Notes under the pieces: generated by a model
Told to the model about the DNA's origin: nothing
Seen by the model: the letters and a program-made list of their open reading frames with translations, nothing else
Databases searched by the model: none
Position numbers and translations under genes: made by a program
Assembly: GCA_964400545.1 (NCBI GenBank)
Contig: CAYNUG010000001.1
Location: 1 to 64,000 of the forward strand
Reading direction: 5' to 3'
DNA from: UBA647 sp964400545
GTDB lineage: Bacteria; Acidobacteriota; Aminicenantia; UBA2199
DNA length: 64,000 bases
Shown: in pieces, positions 17,334 through 26,252 of the stretch
How positions within the stretch are numbered: position 1 is the first letter of the stretch
Layout: each line of letters starts with the position of its first letter

Positions 17334-18794
17334 TTATTTTAGTTCTTTCAGTAGTTCTGAGATGAAATCACGAATCATCCCGACAGTACCTATATGAACC
17401 TTTTCATCGGGACTGTGGGGATACTTCAATGTCGGTCCAATAGAGATCATGTCCATTCCTGGATTTTTATCTCCGATAATTCCACATTCCAGTCCTGCAT
17501 GAATAACCTCAACAACCGGTTTTTTGTTGTACATCTTTTCGTAAAGTTTAACACTTCTTGCAAGCAGGGGGGAATCCATATTAGGCTCCCACGGAGGATA
17601 GCCATCACTGCTTTTCCCTTCTCCTCCGGCCAGTCTTGCAATAGCCTCAATACTGTTAGTTAAAGCATCAAGCCTTGAAACAAGTGAACTTCTCTGGCTT
17701 GTAAGTACCATGACCTTTCCGTTTTCTAACTTAATGTTTGCAAGGTTATTTGATGTTTCTACAAGATCATCTATATCTGCAGACATGGCAGAAACACCGT
17801 GAGGAATTGCAAGAACAAAATCACATATTCTTTTTATTCCTGAAGAATTTACGCTTTCTGAAACTGAAGAGCCATTTTCAGCGATCAACTTTATTTCAAG
17901 ATCAGGATCAGTTAGAGAATGTTCGAATTTTATAGTTTGCTCACTATCGCTCACAATTTCTTTGACCTTTTCAACATCTCCATCCCCTACAAAAACAACA
18001 GCTTCCGCATCCCGAGGAATTGCATTATGAGCACTTCCCCCTGTTATATCGGAAAGATAAATATCATACCCATTATTAACAACGGAATTTATGGTTCTTG
18101 CAAGAACTTTTATCGCATTAGCTTTTCCGAGAGCAATATCAATTCCCGAATGACCACCTTTCATTCCACCGGCTTTTAATTTAAATGAGCTGAATCCCGA
18201 AGGAACATTCTCGAGTTCGACCGGGAGTGTCAGATTAGTATTAATTCCTCCGGCACATCCTACTGTAAAAACGCCCTCATCTTCAGAATCTACATTTATT
18301 AGAAGCTTTCCTTCAATAAATCCCGGTTCCAACGAATTGGCACCTGTCAATCCGGTTTCTTCATCAACGGTAAAAAGTAGTTCAAGCGGGGGATGCACAA
18401 TATCCTTATCTAAAGCTGCAGCCATTGCCATTGCAACTGCGATCCCATTATCAGCACCGAGAGTCGTCTTATCAGCAGTAAGCCATTCACCGTCATAAAC
18501 AAGTTTGATCGGATCCTTTGTGAAATCATGATCCGAATCAGGTGTTTTTTCACAAACCATATCCATATGTCCCTGGATAACAACAGGAGAAGATTCTTCA
18601 TACCCTGCTGAGGCCGGCACCTTTATAACAATGTTCTGTACACTATCAAGTTTATACTCAAAACCTTTTTCCTTTGACCATTCTTCCAGATACTTGACGA
18701 TCTTATCTTCATGTTTTGAACATCTGGGTATTTTACTTATCTCTTCAAACCATTTTAAAATTTCTTCTGTTTTTTCATGGGTAACATTTTCCAT
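17334..18794 (-). CDS. pepD: Aminoacyl-histidine dipeptidase (M20 family)
   Basis: 486 aa from ATG 18794, which has an AAGGAG site; longer in-frame starts lie in the promoter. Dizinc peptidase: H76/D78 (GHMDMV), D115 (TTLGADNGI), E145/E146 (DEETGLTGA), D169 (NVDSEDEG), and HAGLECG near the C-terminus carrying the last histidine. An inserted lid domain lies between about 185 and 390. It hydrolyses a broad range of dipeptides, including Xaa-His, in the cytoplasm. Single gene, divergent from the polyprenyl synthase, with a palindrome between them. Confidence 0.93.
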   Translation of the reverse strand: MENVTHEKTEEILKWFEEISKIPRCSKHEDKIVKYLEEWSKEKGFEYKLDSVQNIVIKVPASAGYEESSPVVIQGHMDMVCEKTPDSDHDFTKDPIKLVYDGEWLTADKTTLGADNGIAVAMAMAAALDKDIVHPPLELLFTVDEETGLTGANSLEPGFIEGKLLINVDSEDEGVFTVGCAGGINTNLTLPVELENVPSGFSSFKLKAGGMKGGHSGIDIALGKANAIKVLARTINSVVNNGYDIYLSDITGGSAHNAIPRDAEAVVFVGDGDVEKVKEIVSDSEQTIKFEHSLTDPDLEIKLIAENGSSVSESVNSSGIKRICDFVLAIPHGVSAMSADIDDLVETSNNLANIKLENGKVMVLTSQRSSLVSRLDALTNSIEAIARLAGGEGKSSDGYPPWEPNMDSPLLARSVKLYEKMYNKKPVVEVIHAGLECGIIGDKNPGMDMISIGPTLKYPHSPDEKVHIGTVGMIRDFISELLKELK

Positions 18795-18819
18795 TGATTT
18801 CTCCTTATACTGAAAGGTA

Positions 18820-18848
18820 AATATATGGAAAAACATACCAATTGTCAA
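18820..18848 (-). promoter_or_regulatory. Promoter of pepD
   Basis: On the minus strand: TTGACA (18848-18843), 17-nt spacer, TATATT (18825-18820). The ATG is 25 nt downstream. Confidence 0.65.
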
Positions 18849-18865
18849 GATTATTTTGATAATTC

Positions 18866-18879
18866 TTTGCTATAGCAAA
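18866..18879. promoter_or_regulatory. 14-bp perfect palindrome, candidate operator
   Basis: TTTGCTATAGCAAA reads the same on both strands. It lies between the -35 boxes of divergent pepD (ends 18848) and the polyprenyl synthase (begins 18880). Confidence 0.45.
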
Positions 18880-18908
18880 TTGCAAAATATTTACAGGAAT
18901 GCTAAACT
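18880..18908 (+). promoter_or_regulatory. Possible leaderless promoter of the polyprenyl synthase gene
   Basis: TTGCAA (18880-18885), 17-nt spacer, TAAACT (18903-18908), then 7 nt to ATG 18916. The hexamers are weak (4 of 6 each), but the geometry matches the other leaderless sites. Confidence 0.35.
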
Positions 18909-18915
18909 ATCCCAG

Positions 18916-19860
18916 ATGATTCTGGAAGACATACAAACCCCTGTTAAAAAAATGCTGAATTCTACCACAGAGATACTCGCTTCAGCAATGGAAAGCAATA
19001 TCAATCTGATAGATCAGATCAAATCCATTATTCCAGTATCAAAAGGCAAAAAAATAAGGTCAACACTTTTATTTCTCCTTAGCGGTGCAAACAATAACTT
19101 TTCCAGTGATCTGCCTGTCATCGCATCTTCTATTGAATTATTTCACCTGTCAAGCCTGATCCATGATGATATACTGGATAACGCAGAGCAGAGACGGGGA
19201 GAAAAAACACTTAACAGCGCAATGGGAAATCTAATATCTGTACTCGGTGGAGATTTTCTGTTCGTTCATTCCCTCGATCTTATGAACGGTATCAATGATC
19301 GCAGATTTATTGATATTCTTCTAAGTTCCACAAGAGAAATGGTAGAAGGTCAATTGCAGGAAATTGAGAATAATTTCAATTATGATGTTACCCTTAAAAC
19401 CTATCTTGAAATAATTTCGAAAAAAACATCTTCCCTCTTCGGCGCGATATCAAGGATGTCCGCCGTTATAAATAAAGAACAAATTGATACAGAGAACGAG
19501 TTTCTTGAATTCGGAATAAATTTCGGGAACATCTTTCAGATCAGTGACGATCTGATTGATATTTTTTCGACAAACTCAGGAAAAGACAGATTCCGGGATC
19601 TGCAGGAGGGAAAGATCACACTCCCATTTATTCTTCTTCAGGATATTTCAGAGGAAAAGAATGTTAAAGAAAAATTTTCCTTCGAACATACAGGGAAACT
19701 TCTGGAATTATTCTATAAATATGATATTAAGGAAAAATCACTCAATAAGATAGATGAATACTACATCAAATGTTTTAAATTTCTCGAGAGATTTCCAGAA
19801 TCTGTATACAAGGAATCCTTAGTAAAAATGCTCGATTTTATCAGGTTCAGGGAATATTGA
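18916..19860 (+). CDS. Trans-isoprenyl (polyprenyl) diphosphate synthase
   Basis: 314 aa, all-helical. First aspartate-rich motif LIHDDILDNAEQRRG (D84, D85, D88); second motif QISDDLIDIF (D211, D212, D215); GKKIRSTLL near the N-terminus binds diphosphate. It makes long-chain isoprenoid diphosphates for quinones or lipid carriers by adding IPP units; chain length cannot be read safely. ATG 18916 is preferred over upstream TTG codons because the family begins here and a promoter-like element ends 7 nt before it. The stop TGA overlaps the TTG start of the next gene. Confidence 0.88.
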   Translation: MILEDIQTPVKKMLNSTTEILASAMESNINLIDQIKSIIPVSKGKKIRSTLLFLLSGANNNFSSDLPVIASSIELFHLSSLIHDDILDNAEQRRGEKTLNSAMGNLISVLGGDFLFVHSLDLMNGINDRRFIDILLSSTREMVEGQLQEIENNFNYDVTLKTYLEIISKKTSSLFGAISRMSAVINKEQIDTENEFLEFGINFGNIFQISDDLIDIFSTNSGKDRFRDLQEGKITLPFILLQDISEEKNVKEKFSFEHTGKLLELFYKYDIKEKSLNKIDEYYIKCFKFLERFPESVYKESLVKMLDFIRFREY

Positions 19861-20714
19861 CGAATTTTTTCATTCTCGCAGGAGGACTCGGAACAAGAGC
19901 TGAACCCCTTTCCAGTATCCTTCCCAAACCGTTATTTCCTCTCGGTGGTAAACCTCTGCTCAAGCTTCTTGCAGAACAGTTGAAATCCAATAGATTTAGA
20001 AGAGGGTTCATTAACGTACATCATAAAGCATCCATGATCACAGATTTCCCATTGCCCGGACTTGACACGACCTATCTGAAAGAAGAAACCCTGTCAGGGA
20101 ACAGGATCCTTTCCACGATCGGGAATTATACGAACGAAGATCTTCTGGTAATTAACGGAGATACATATATAGATATTCCATGTTTGCAACTTCAAAAAGA
20201 ACTGGATCAAAGCGGATCTGATGGTGTTATCCTCGTCAGAAAAAAGGACGGTGTCTATTCATCTATAATTACTCATGACAGATTTTTTAAAAAAAGAGAC
20301 AAAGACCCCGAAATCACTGATATTATGTATGCAGGTGTATCCATTTTTAAAAACAGTTTTCTTAAAAAGCTCCGGAGTGAAAATCTTTTTGATTCGCTGG
20401 AAAAATCGGGTGGATCGATCAGAATCATTGAATACAATAAAATATGGCTGGATCTTGGCACTCCTGAAAACTATTTTCACTCAAATGCGATCTTCAGAGA
20501 AAAAGAACGCATACATTCCTCAAATTCTTTATCTGACGATATTTTCATATCGGACAATGCAGAAGTTATTAATTCGATCATATGGAACAACACAAAAATA
20601 AGCGGTCATACTACTATCAGAGATTCCATTGTTACGGGAAACCAGGAGATCCGGGAGAAAAATTTTCTTAAAAAGATAGTTACAGAAAAAGGAATTTTCA
20701 ACCTCTCGGTCTGA
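19857..20714 (+). CDS. Nucleotidyltransferase (sugar-phosphate NTP transferase family)
   Basis: 285 aa from a TTG start overlapping the preceding stop (TTGA), with AGGGA 5-6 nt upstream. FILAGGLGTRAEPLSSILPKP is the diagnostic NTP-binding loop. DLLVINGDTYID contains the metal-binding Asp. IIWNNTKISGHTTI near the C-terminus looks like one or two left-handed beta-helix turns. Family members make GDP-mannose, ADP-glucose or dTDP/UDP-sugars; which one here is not decidable. Probably co-translated with the polyprenyl synthase, perhaps for lipid-linked glycan building, which is inference. Confidence 0.82.
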   Translation: MTNFFILAGGLGTRAEPLSSILPKPLFPLGGKPLLKLLAEQLKSNRFRRGFINVHHKASMITDFPLPGLDTTYLKEETLSGNRILSTIGNYTNEDLLVINGDTYIDIPCLQLQKELDQSGSDGVILVRKKDGVYSSIITHDRFFKKRDKDPEITDIMYAGVSIFKNSFLKKLRSENLFDSLEKSGGSIRIIEYNKIWLDLGTPENYFHSNAIFREKERIHSSNSLSDDIFISDNAEVINSIIWNNTKISGHTTIRDSIVTGNQEIREKNFLKKIVTEKGIFNLSV

Positions 20715-20724
20715 TATCGCTTGC

Positions 20725-21987
20725 CTACCAGCTAACAGACTTGCGGCTTACCGGCATCGTCATGCACCGACATCCGCCACCACCCCTTGACAATTCACCG
20801 CCATGTATAGTGATAACATATTTTTCGTGATCTTTAATATCAACTTTACCCGAAATAATATCGGCAGCCTTAATTACTTCAAAACCTTTCTGGTTCATCT
20901 CTTCAATAGTATAATTGTTTCTGCCATATCCTATGACTTTCCCCTCTCCAAGAGCAAAAAAGTTTGCCCCGCTATGCCATTGTTCCCTCTCCTGGACCCA
21001 ACTATCCTTTCGGCCACCGCAATAGACCGGTTCAAGATCAAGCCCTAAATCACTCAGCACTTCGAGAATATTCTTCTCTTCTCTGATGGAGACCACCTTG
21101 CCATTATCCAGACTTATCCTAACAGTCTGATACTTGTTCGCACTTAGAACAGCCGGTTCATAGATCATACATTTATCTTTATCAAGCATTGTAAAGATCA
21201 TATCAAGGTGAATAAACGATTCCGGACTCATTGGGAGCTCCTGCACGATTATATCCATTTTTCTTTTACGTTCATTCATTTTATCGATGATATAGTCAAC
21301 TCCTTCAGTCGAAGTTCTGGCTCCGATTCCCACGACCAATATATCATTTCTTACGACCAGGATATCGCCTCCTTCTATAGAAAGATTTTCACTCACTTTC
21401 AGGTCTTCAAGAGGACTCATCGTTTTTGTATTAAACATTTGATGGAAATCAAATATCGTCTCCATAATCAAAGATTCCCTTCCCCTGACCTTATTCTTCA
21501 TCCGGCCGATCAGCACCGATTCTCCAATGGAAATTGACGCATCTCTGACATAAAAAAAGTTATGGAGAGGTTTAAGAGAATATTTTTCTCTGCTTAAAAA
21601 TTTTGTAAGTGAATCAGATACTTTTTCAGTACCTTCAATAAGAGCTTCAGACAAACGATCCGTATTCATTCCCAACAGTTCATCACGGATGTCATAAACA
21701 TCCTCATTCTCACATACTTTTTCCACAAGGGTCTCTTTGACCTTCTCATTTAACAATACATCTTTAAGGAGATCCCTTATCTGATAAGTTACGGTAATCT
21801 TATTTAGAACATCTCTCATTTGTGAATACTCTTTTGATACTACGGAGAGATTCAATATATCACTATAAAGTGCTCTCTCCACATTTTCGGGGGTCATATT
21901 CTCGACCTCTCTGCCGGGAGTATGCAGGATCACACTTTCCAATTCACCAATCTCAGAGTTTATTTCAACTTTACATTCTTTTTGCAT
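20725..21987 (-). CDS. arcA: Arginine deiminase
   Basis: 420 aa, normal family length. It hydrolyses arginine to citrulline and ammonia. The nucleophile is Cys408 in the C-terminal GGGGCRCMTMP. The guanidinium-binding and catalytic segments YVRDASISI, EGGDILVV and FIHLDMIFTML are present. GGAGG precedes the ATG. No arcB, arcC or antiporter is nearby, so if an energy-yielding pathway exists its other genes lie elsewhere. It is convergent with the nucleotidyltransferase gene. Confidence 0.95.
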   Translation of the reverse strand: MQKECKVEINSEIGELESVILHTPGREVENMTPENVERALYSDILNLSVVSKEYSQMRDVLNKITVTYQIRDLLKDVLLNEKVKETLVEKVCENEDVYDIRDELLGMNTDRLSEALIEGTEKVSDSLTKFLSREKYSLKPLHNFFYVRDASISIGESVLIGRMKNKVRGRESLIMETIFDFHQMFNTKTMSPLEDLKVSENLSIEGGDILVVRNDILVVGIGARTSTEGVDYIIDKMNERKRKMDIIVQELPMSPESFIHLDMIFTMLDKDKCMIYEPAVLSANKYQTVRISLDNGKVVSIREEKNILEVLSDLGLDLEPVYCGGRKDSWVQEREQWHSGANFFALGEGKVIGYGRNNYTIEEMNQKGFEVIKAADIISGKVDIKDHEKYVITIHGGELSRGGGGCRCMTMPVSRKSVSW

Positions 21988-22009
21988 TAATTAGTCCTCC
22001 AGAAAATTC

Positions 22010-22039
22010 ATTATATACTCTATACATCATTCAGTACAA
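22010..22039 (-). promoter_or_regulatory. Candidate promoter of arcA
   Basis: On the minus strand: TTGTAC (22039-22034), 18-nt spacer, perfect TATAAT (22015-22010). A GGAGG site follows before the start codon. Confidence 0.45.
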
Positions 22040-22065
22040 CAAGATCACATCCTCCAAAAAATATA

Positions 22066-22077
22066 GGGACGGTTCCC
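22066..22077. repeat. REP-like short element
   Basis: GGGACGGTTCCC, with GGGA and TCCC able to pair. It resembles the GGGACRG-type motifs often scattered as REP sequences in bacteria with REP-associated transposases. Only one copy of this form was seen here. Confidence 0.3.
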
Positions 22078-22221
22078 ATTTACGAATAAAATTTAAAGCA
22101 AATCTGTCAAATCTGCAAAGAACCCGGAAATCTTATCCTGAAGATCTATTGACCTATAATTGAAATCAATCTCTGTATTTACTAAGGAACTACACGTTTT
22201 ATTTTTCTACCCATAATTATC

Positions 22222-22246
22222 CAGGGCACCCGGGAAGGGTACCCTG
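22222..22246 (-). terminator. GC-rich hairpin downstream of the NO reductase gene
   Basis: Arms CAGGGCACCC and GGGTACCCTG around a 5-nt loop. Read on the minus strand the one mismatch becomes a G-U pair, giving a full 10-bp stem. It lies about 20 nt after the norZ stop. No clear U-run follows, so termination or mRNA protection are both possible. Confidence 0.45.
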
Positions 22247-22267
22247 AACGATTCTATATAGAAATAT

Positions 22268-24514
22268 CTATACTTTAACTGCCTTTTTTCCCATAAATGT
22301 TTTTTTGAACAGATCCACAAATATCATAATACCGCCCAGGATCATTAACGTATCAGGTAAAATACGGAACCACATCCAACCACGGACGATCTCGATCGCT
22401 TCCCGTGTTCTGGTAAAATAGTAACCCATTTCGGCAGCGATCCTGGTCTGTTCCAAACCGATGATCAATGTTGGAAGCGCAAAAAGCAAGACACCGATCG
22501 TTAGAGACCAGAACCCGATCTTACTCAATTTGTCATTCCACTCCCATCCGTTTGCCATCGAATTAGCTCGAGAGGTCATATAGAGGAAAGCGATCGAGAT
22601 GTAACCGAACGCTCCCAATAAAGCAACATGGCCATGGGGCATGATCAGATAAGTTCCATGAGAATAATATGAGATCGTAGGAGTATTAATAACCATACCG
22701 AAGAATCCGGCTCCTATCCAATTCAGGATGGCAGATCCTGCAATCCACATAAAAGGCGTGCTGAACTGATTTTCTTCTCCTGACAATTTTTTCTTCCTCA
22801 AATTTTTCCAGGCTTCAACGATCATCAACGCAAGAGGAAGCGGTTCAAGTGCAGAAAAAATTCCGCCGATAGCTATCCAGTATTGATCCAGTCCCTGCCA
22901 GAAGTAATGATGACCAACTCCCAGTGTCCCCGACATCATAATAAGGAACAACTCGAAAAACATCGTCCTTTCAGCGGTCTTTCGGGAAATCAATCCGAGA
23001 GTGACTGTGAAATATGCGATCACACCGGCAGCAAACAGTTCAAAAGTCAACTCGACCCATAGATGTATAACCCACCATCGATAGTAATCATCGACTGTAA
23101 AGTTAGGCATGATCTTATGAATAGGCATCATACCTGCAATGTATAATGTTGCTATTGCAAAAGCTGACCATATAATTGTCCCGACAAGCGGATTGTTCGT
23201 CGAAGCTTTTTTGATCAAAGTTATGATCAGAATAAACCAGAAAACCAATCCCAGGACCAGTCCTATATCCCATACTCGTCCCAGATTCAGTAACTCCCGA
23301 CCTTCATTCCCAAACCAGAACCATACCTTACGCAAATAACCATTTGCCCCCAGATACAATCCTATGGTAGAACCAACAGCAACCACGACCAGTGCTGACC
23401 AGAGTACATCAATCAGCCATGGCATTTTATGATCTTTATTTGCAATCAACGGCGCAATTAACAAACCCCCTACCAGCCAGCCAACAGCTACCCACAGAAT
23501 GGCCAACTGAGTATGAATGGAACGAAGTACATTAAATGGCAACAAACTTTGTGAAAAAATAAAATTCTGTGTAGGATTTGCATACAGGTGGGCTAAGTAT
23601 GCACCTATGATCAATTGAACCACAAATAATAAACTTACTACAGGAATATATTTCAAAAGTTTTTTCTGTGATTTGAATAAAGTAGTTATTTTTAAAGCAG
23701 GCTCAAGTTTCTCGTTCTCTTCTTTTTTGAAAAGGTATTCATAAGACAAAAAGATAACGATTATAGTAAGGGTCCACAATAACAGGAACTCCCATAATGA
23801 AACTATATGACTGTTGTATGAAGTATCCTGATCAACGAGCGGTTCCTTTGGCCAGTTGTTTGACCAGGTTCTCTCTTCACCGATCTTCCCCTCGGTTCCG
23901 GGCCGAAGTGATGATGCCACAAGCTGGGACCAATCAATAAAAGTTGCAATTTTTTTTGCTTCTGACTCTAATATCACTCCGCCAACGAATGCTCTTTCCT
24001 TATCCCCGTTTACCAGCATATCCGTTAAATGTTCGACATTTTTCTTATATGCTAATGCTGAAGCATCAGTATAGGTAACTCCGGACTCCATTAACTTAGT
24101 CTGCTTCCGGAAATCTTCCTTGACGCGAACTTTCACTCCGCCTCTTTCAATATCCGTCAGATCTTTTGCTGATTTACCATACATCTGCCCGGCATAATAA
24201 TCATACAGAAACTCTGCTCTATGGTGAAAGAACTCCGTAGTAAAATCAGGACCCATATAAGCGCCCATCCCCAACAGAGTCCCCCAATCCATCAAATCGA
24301 ATTCCTGAAAATACCCTTTCCCCTCAACCACATCATCGTAAGTATACAAAACTTCACCAGATTCGGATTGAACTACTTTAGGAATAGGTGGAACTTCCTT
24401 CTGCAAATTCGCAGTAAAATAGATTAGGATAGAAACCATAAAAATGGCAATCATCCAGAAACCGACATAGAGACTTTTTCGGCTCATAAATTTGTCTAAC
24501 AATGATTCTTTCAT
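22268..24514 (-). CDS. norZ: Quinol-dependent nitric oxide reductase (qNOR)
   Basis: 748 aa, full qNOR length. Residues 17-35 form a membrane helix. About 36-235 are a cytochrome-c-like periplasmic domain with no CxxCH, as expected for qNOR. The rest is a 12-helix heme-copper-type core. Ligands are visible: H334 (heme b), H484 with E488 and E492 (HLWVELTFEL), the pair H535-H536 (GHHYFWQ) and H627/H629 (HGHVALLG). All Fe(B) histidines and the catalytic Glu are kept, arguing for NO reduction to N2O rather than NO dismutase. GGAGGTG precedes the ATG. It stands alone, with no norR-type regulator or other denitrification gene nearby, so NO detoxification is the simplest role. Confidence 0.94.
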   Translation of the reverse strand: MKESLLDKFMSRKSLYVGFWMIAIFMVSILIYFTANLQKEVPPIPKVVQSESGEVLYTYDDVVEGKGYFQEFDLMDWGTLLGMGAYMGPDFTTEFFHHRAEFLYDYYAGQMYGKSAKDLTDIERGGVKVRVKEDFRKQTKLMESGVTYTDASALAYKKNVEHLTDMLVNGDKERAFVGGVILESEAKKIATFIDWSQLVASSLRPGTEGKIGEERTWSNNWPKEPLVDQDTSYNSHIVSLWEFLLLWTLTIIVIFLSYEYLFKKEENEKLEPALKITTLFKSQKKLLKYIPVVSLLFVVQLIIGAYLAHLYANPTQNFIFSQSLLPFNVLRSIHTQLAILWVAVGWLVGGLLIAPLIANKDHKMPWLIDVLWSALVVVAVGSTIGLYLGANGYLRKVWFWFGNEGRELLNLGRVWDIGLVLGLVFWFILIITLIKKASTNNPLVGTIIWSAFAIATLYIAGMMPIHKIMPNFTVDDYYRWWVIHLWVELTFELFAAGVIAYFTVTLGLISRKTAERTMFFELFLIMMSGTLGVGHHYFWQGLDQYWIAIGGIFSALEPLPLALMIVEAWKNLRKKKLSGEENQFSTPFMWIAGSAILNWIGAGFFGMVINTPTISYYSHGTYLIMPHGHVALLGAFGYISIAFLYMTSRANSMANGWEWNDKLSKIGFWSLTIGVLLFALPTLIIGLEQTRIAAEMGYYFTRTREAIEIVRGWMWFRILPDTLMILGGIMIFVDLFKKTFMGKKAVKV

Positions 24515-24895
24515 AACACCTCCGTTATAAACTCATCTATTTTTTATACTGTAGTCTAAATACAAAATCAATATTTTTTCTACTTACAGACCGATAGTAT
24601 TAATCGTTATATTTTAATTATTTTAATACAACCGATCTGGTTAAGTCAAATTTGCTTTGACATACGTTCGTTTTGGATCAGGCCCCTTTCTATTCAAAAA
24701 AAAATATTCTCTTATTTCTCAGAAAACAAAAACCTAAGTTATCAATCAAATCGTATCAGTGAAAGTTGTGAGAAAGAGCTATCCCCCATGCTAAAATAAT
24801 CCTGAGAAATTGTAAGACGGATTGCAAAATATCACTATAGAAAAACACACCGGCATTCTGATAATTATTTTTTCACAAAAACCGGAACAGCAGGA
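24515..24895. other. Intergenic region upstream of norZ
   Basis: 381 bp, AT-rich, without a credible gene. It holds two candidate norZ promoters and one inverted repeat, GTCAAA (24645-24650) with TTTGAC (24656-24661) and a 5-bp spacer. The repeat overlaps the distal -35 box and could be an operator. No canonical FNR box (TTGAT-N4-ATCAA) was found. Confidence 0.5.
24543..24571 (-). promoter_or_regulatory. Promoter of norZ
   Basis: On the minus strand: TTGATT (24571-24566), 17-nt spacer, TATAAA (24548-24543), 28 nt before the ATG. A second possible promoter (TTGACT 24649-24644, TAAAAT 24625-24620, 18-nt spacer) lies further up. Confidence 0.5.
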
Positions 24896-25585
24896 TCAAG
24901 AACCTGAAAGCAATTTTATTTTCTTAGAAGCTTCCCCGCTCAACGGACTGAACATTTTCTCCAACATCCTCAATTCCTTTAGTGCATCGCCTTTCCTGTT
25001 CATCCTCAGAAAACAAATACTCCGGTAGTAAATCGCCTCATCATAATAGGATGGGTCCATACTATTCGTGATCATGTTGAAAAAAGAAAGTGCATTTTCA
25101 TTTTCTCCATTTATCAGACCAAGTATCCCGCTGAAAAACCATATTTGCGGATTCCCATTCTTAATGGTTTTAATGATTTTATATGAACTGTCATAATCAC
25201 CTTTCGAGTAATATTCCATCAATTGATCGAATACAGACGGCACATTGTACCCCCTGTTTTCGCCTTTGATATAGAGCGGTGGGGTAAAACAGGAAATTTC
25301 GATCAATTTTTTATTTCTGCTGCCAAGATCTACAAAAAACAATGAAGAAAACACAATAAGGATCAATGCGGCAACAACAAGTAAAGGTTTGAAAACAAAA
25401 AAATGCTTACGTTTCTCTCCGGAAACAATATTTACCTTTTTTCTATACAGGATCTCATTAACTTTCAGTGAAGCAAAACAATCATTACATATGAAATAAT
25501 GCTCTTCAAAGTTTTCTTTTTTTTCATCCGGAATCGTCCCGTCCAAATAGCTGCCGATAAGAGATTCAAATTCACTACAGTTCAT
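24896..25585 (-). CDS. Zinc-finger (zf-HC2) anti-sigma factor with membrane helix and TPR-like tail
   Basis: 229 aa. The N-terminal zinc site fits anti-sigma ZAS domains: C3, H29, C33, C36 (EEHYFICNDC). One membrane helix lies at about 66-87 (LLVVAALILIVFSSLFFV). The C-terminal about 100 residues, predicted outside the cytoplasm, look like tetratricopeptide helices (MEYYSKGDYDSSYKII, FFSGILGLINGENENALSFF). Encoded 10 bp after the ECF sigma gene, which it should sequester until a periplasmic signal arrives. The TPR-like sensor part and the CHAT-TPR protein encoded divergently suggest protein-protein signalling, which is inference. Confidence 0.85.
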   Translation of the reverse strand: MNCSEFESLIGSYLDGTIPDEKKENFEEHYFICNDCFASLKVNEILYRKKVNIVSGEKRKHFFVFKPLLVVAALILIVFSSLFFVDLGSRNKKLIEISCFTPPLYIKGENRGYNVPSVFDQLMEYYSKGDYDSSYKIIKTIKNGNPQIWFFSGILGLINGENENALSFFNMITNSMDPSYYDEAIYYRSICFLRMNRKGDALKELRMLEKMFSPLSGEASKKIKLLSGS

Positions 25586-25595
25586 GTTTCCTCTG

Positions 25596-26156
25596 TCATT
25601 TAAATAGATCTTCAGCTCTCATTATCTCACTTTTTATTTTTTTTAACGCCCTCTCTTTTCGGACACTTACATAATGTTTTGTCCTTTGCAATAATACGGA
25701 TATTTCACCCACAGAGTTCTCTTTCATAAAAAATTCCTTTAAGATCGTCCTGTCGATTTCTTTAAGTTTTTCAATGTGAGTATTTATAAGTTTTATCAAC
25801 CTGTCATTGTTCAGGATATCCTCACCTGAAAAATCAACAAAAGGATAATGAGTGTTTTCTGCTTTCTTTCTTATATTTTCAGTTTTCTTTTTCTTGTAAA
25901 AAAAATTGTAAACGACTCTTTTTGCAATACCGAAAATAAAAGGTGCTATAAACACATCTTCAGAGATCTTTCCTTTTTTCACAGCGTCAAAAAAAGAAAC
26001 AAAAACCTCCTGAACAAGATCATCGTAGTTATCCACACCTTTTATTCTTGATCTGAAATAAGTGAAGAGTCTGGAATTATATTTGCCGACAATTATCGTA
26101 TCAACGGAAGAGTTATCTGTTTTTAATAATTGTATTAAACTTTTGTCTCCCTTCAT
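25596..26156 (-). CDS. ECF-family RNA polymerase sigma factor
   Basis: 186 aa. Region 2 contains DNYDDLVQEVFVSFFDAVK and the -10-binding helix PFIFGIAKRVVYNFFYKKK. Region 4 contains EFFMKENSVGEISVLLQRTKHYVSVRKERALKKIK, a helix-turn-helix that would read the -35. The linker between them is Lys/Asn-rich. The anti-sigma gene follows immediately. A ribosome binding site-like AGGGAAAGGG precedes the ATG. It is divergent from the CHAT-TPR gene; the shared 96-bp region carries both promoters. Its targets probably include the local genes, but no shared ECF promoter was identified. Confidence 0.88.
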   Translation of the reverse strand: MKGDKSLIQLLKTDNSSVDTIIVGKYNSRLFTYFRSRIKGVDNYDDLVQEVFVSFFDAVKKGKISEDVFIAPFIFGIAKRVVYNFFYKKKKTENIRKKAENTHYPFVDFSGEDILNNDRLIKLINTHIEKLKEIDRTILKEFFMKENSVGEISVLLQRTKHYVSVRKERALKKIKSEIMRAEDLFK

Positions 26157-26183
26157 TACCCTTTCCCTGATAAATCCAAAATA

Positions 26184-26212
26184 ATTCTAATGGATTATCA
26201 TTCATTAATCAA
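26184..26212 (-). promoter_or_regulatory. Promoter of the ECF sigma/anti-sigma operon
   Basis: On the minus strand: TTGATT (26212-26207), 17-nt spacer, TAGAAT (26189-26184), 27 nt before the sigma start codon. Confidence 0.55.
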
Positions 26213-26216
26213 GAAA

Positions 26217-26245
26217 TTGAAACTTTTTTCTATTTTCAATAAGAT
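26217..26245 (+). promoter_or_regulatory. Leaderless promoter of the CHAT-TPR gene
   Basis: TTGAAA (26217-26222), 17-nt spacer, TAAGAT (26240-26245), then 7 nt to ATG 26253. No Shine-Dalgarno is present. Its position rules against an upstream in-frame ATG at 26190, which lies inside the opposing promoter. Confidence 0.6.
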
Positions 26246-26252
26246 TAAATTT

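Noticed and set aside
22268..24514. NO dismutase (Nod) instead of NO reductase
   Set aside because: Nod proteins lose Fe(B) ligands; here H484, H535, H536 and E488 are all present, so qNOR is the better call.
24822..25028. 68-aa plus-strand frame upstream of and overlapping the anti-sigma gene
   Set aside because: Overlaps the conserved C-terminus of the anti-sigma factor and has no ribosome binding site.
26190..26252. 21-codon N-terminal extension of the CHAT protein
   Set aside because: Its ATG lies inside the divergent sigma-operon promoter, and the leaderless promoter at 26217-26245 points to ATG 26253.
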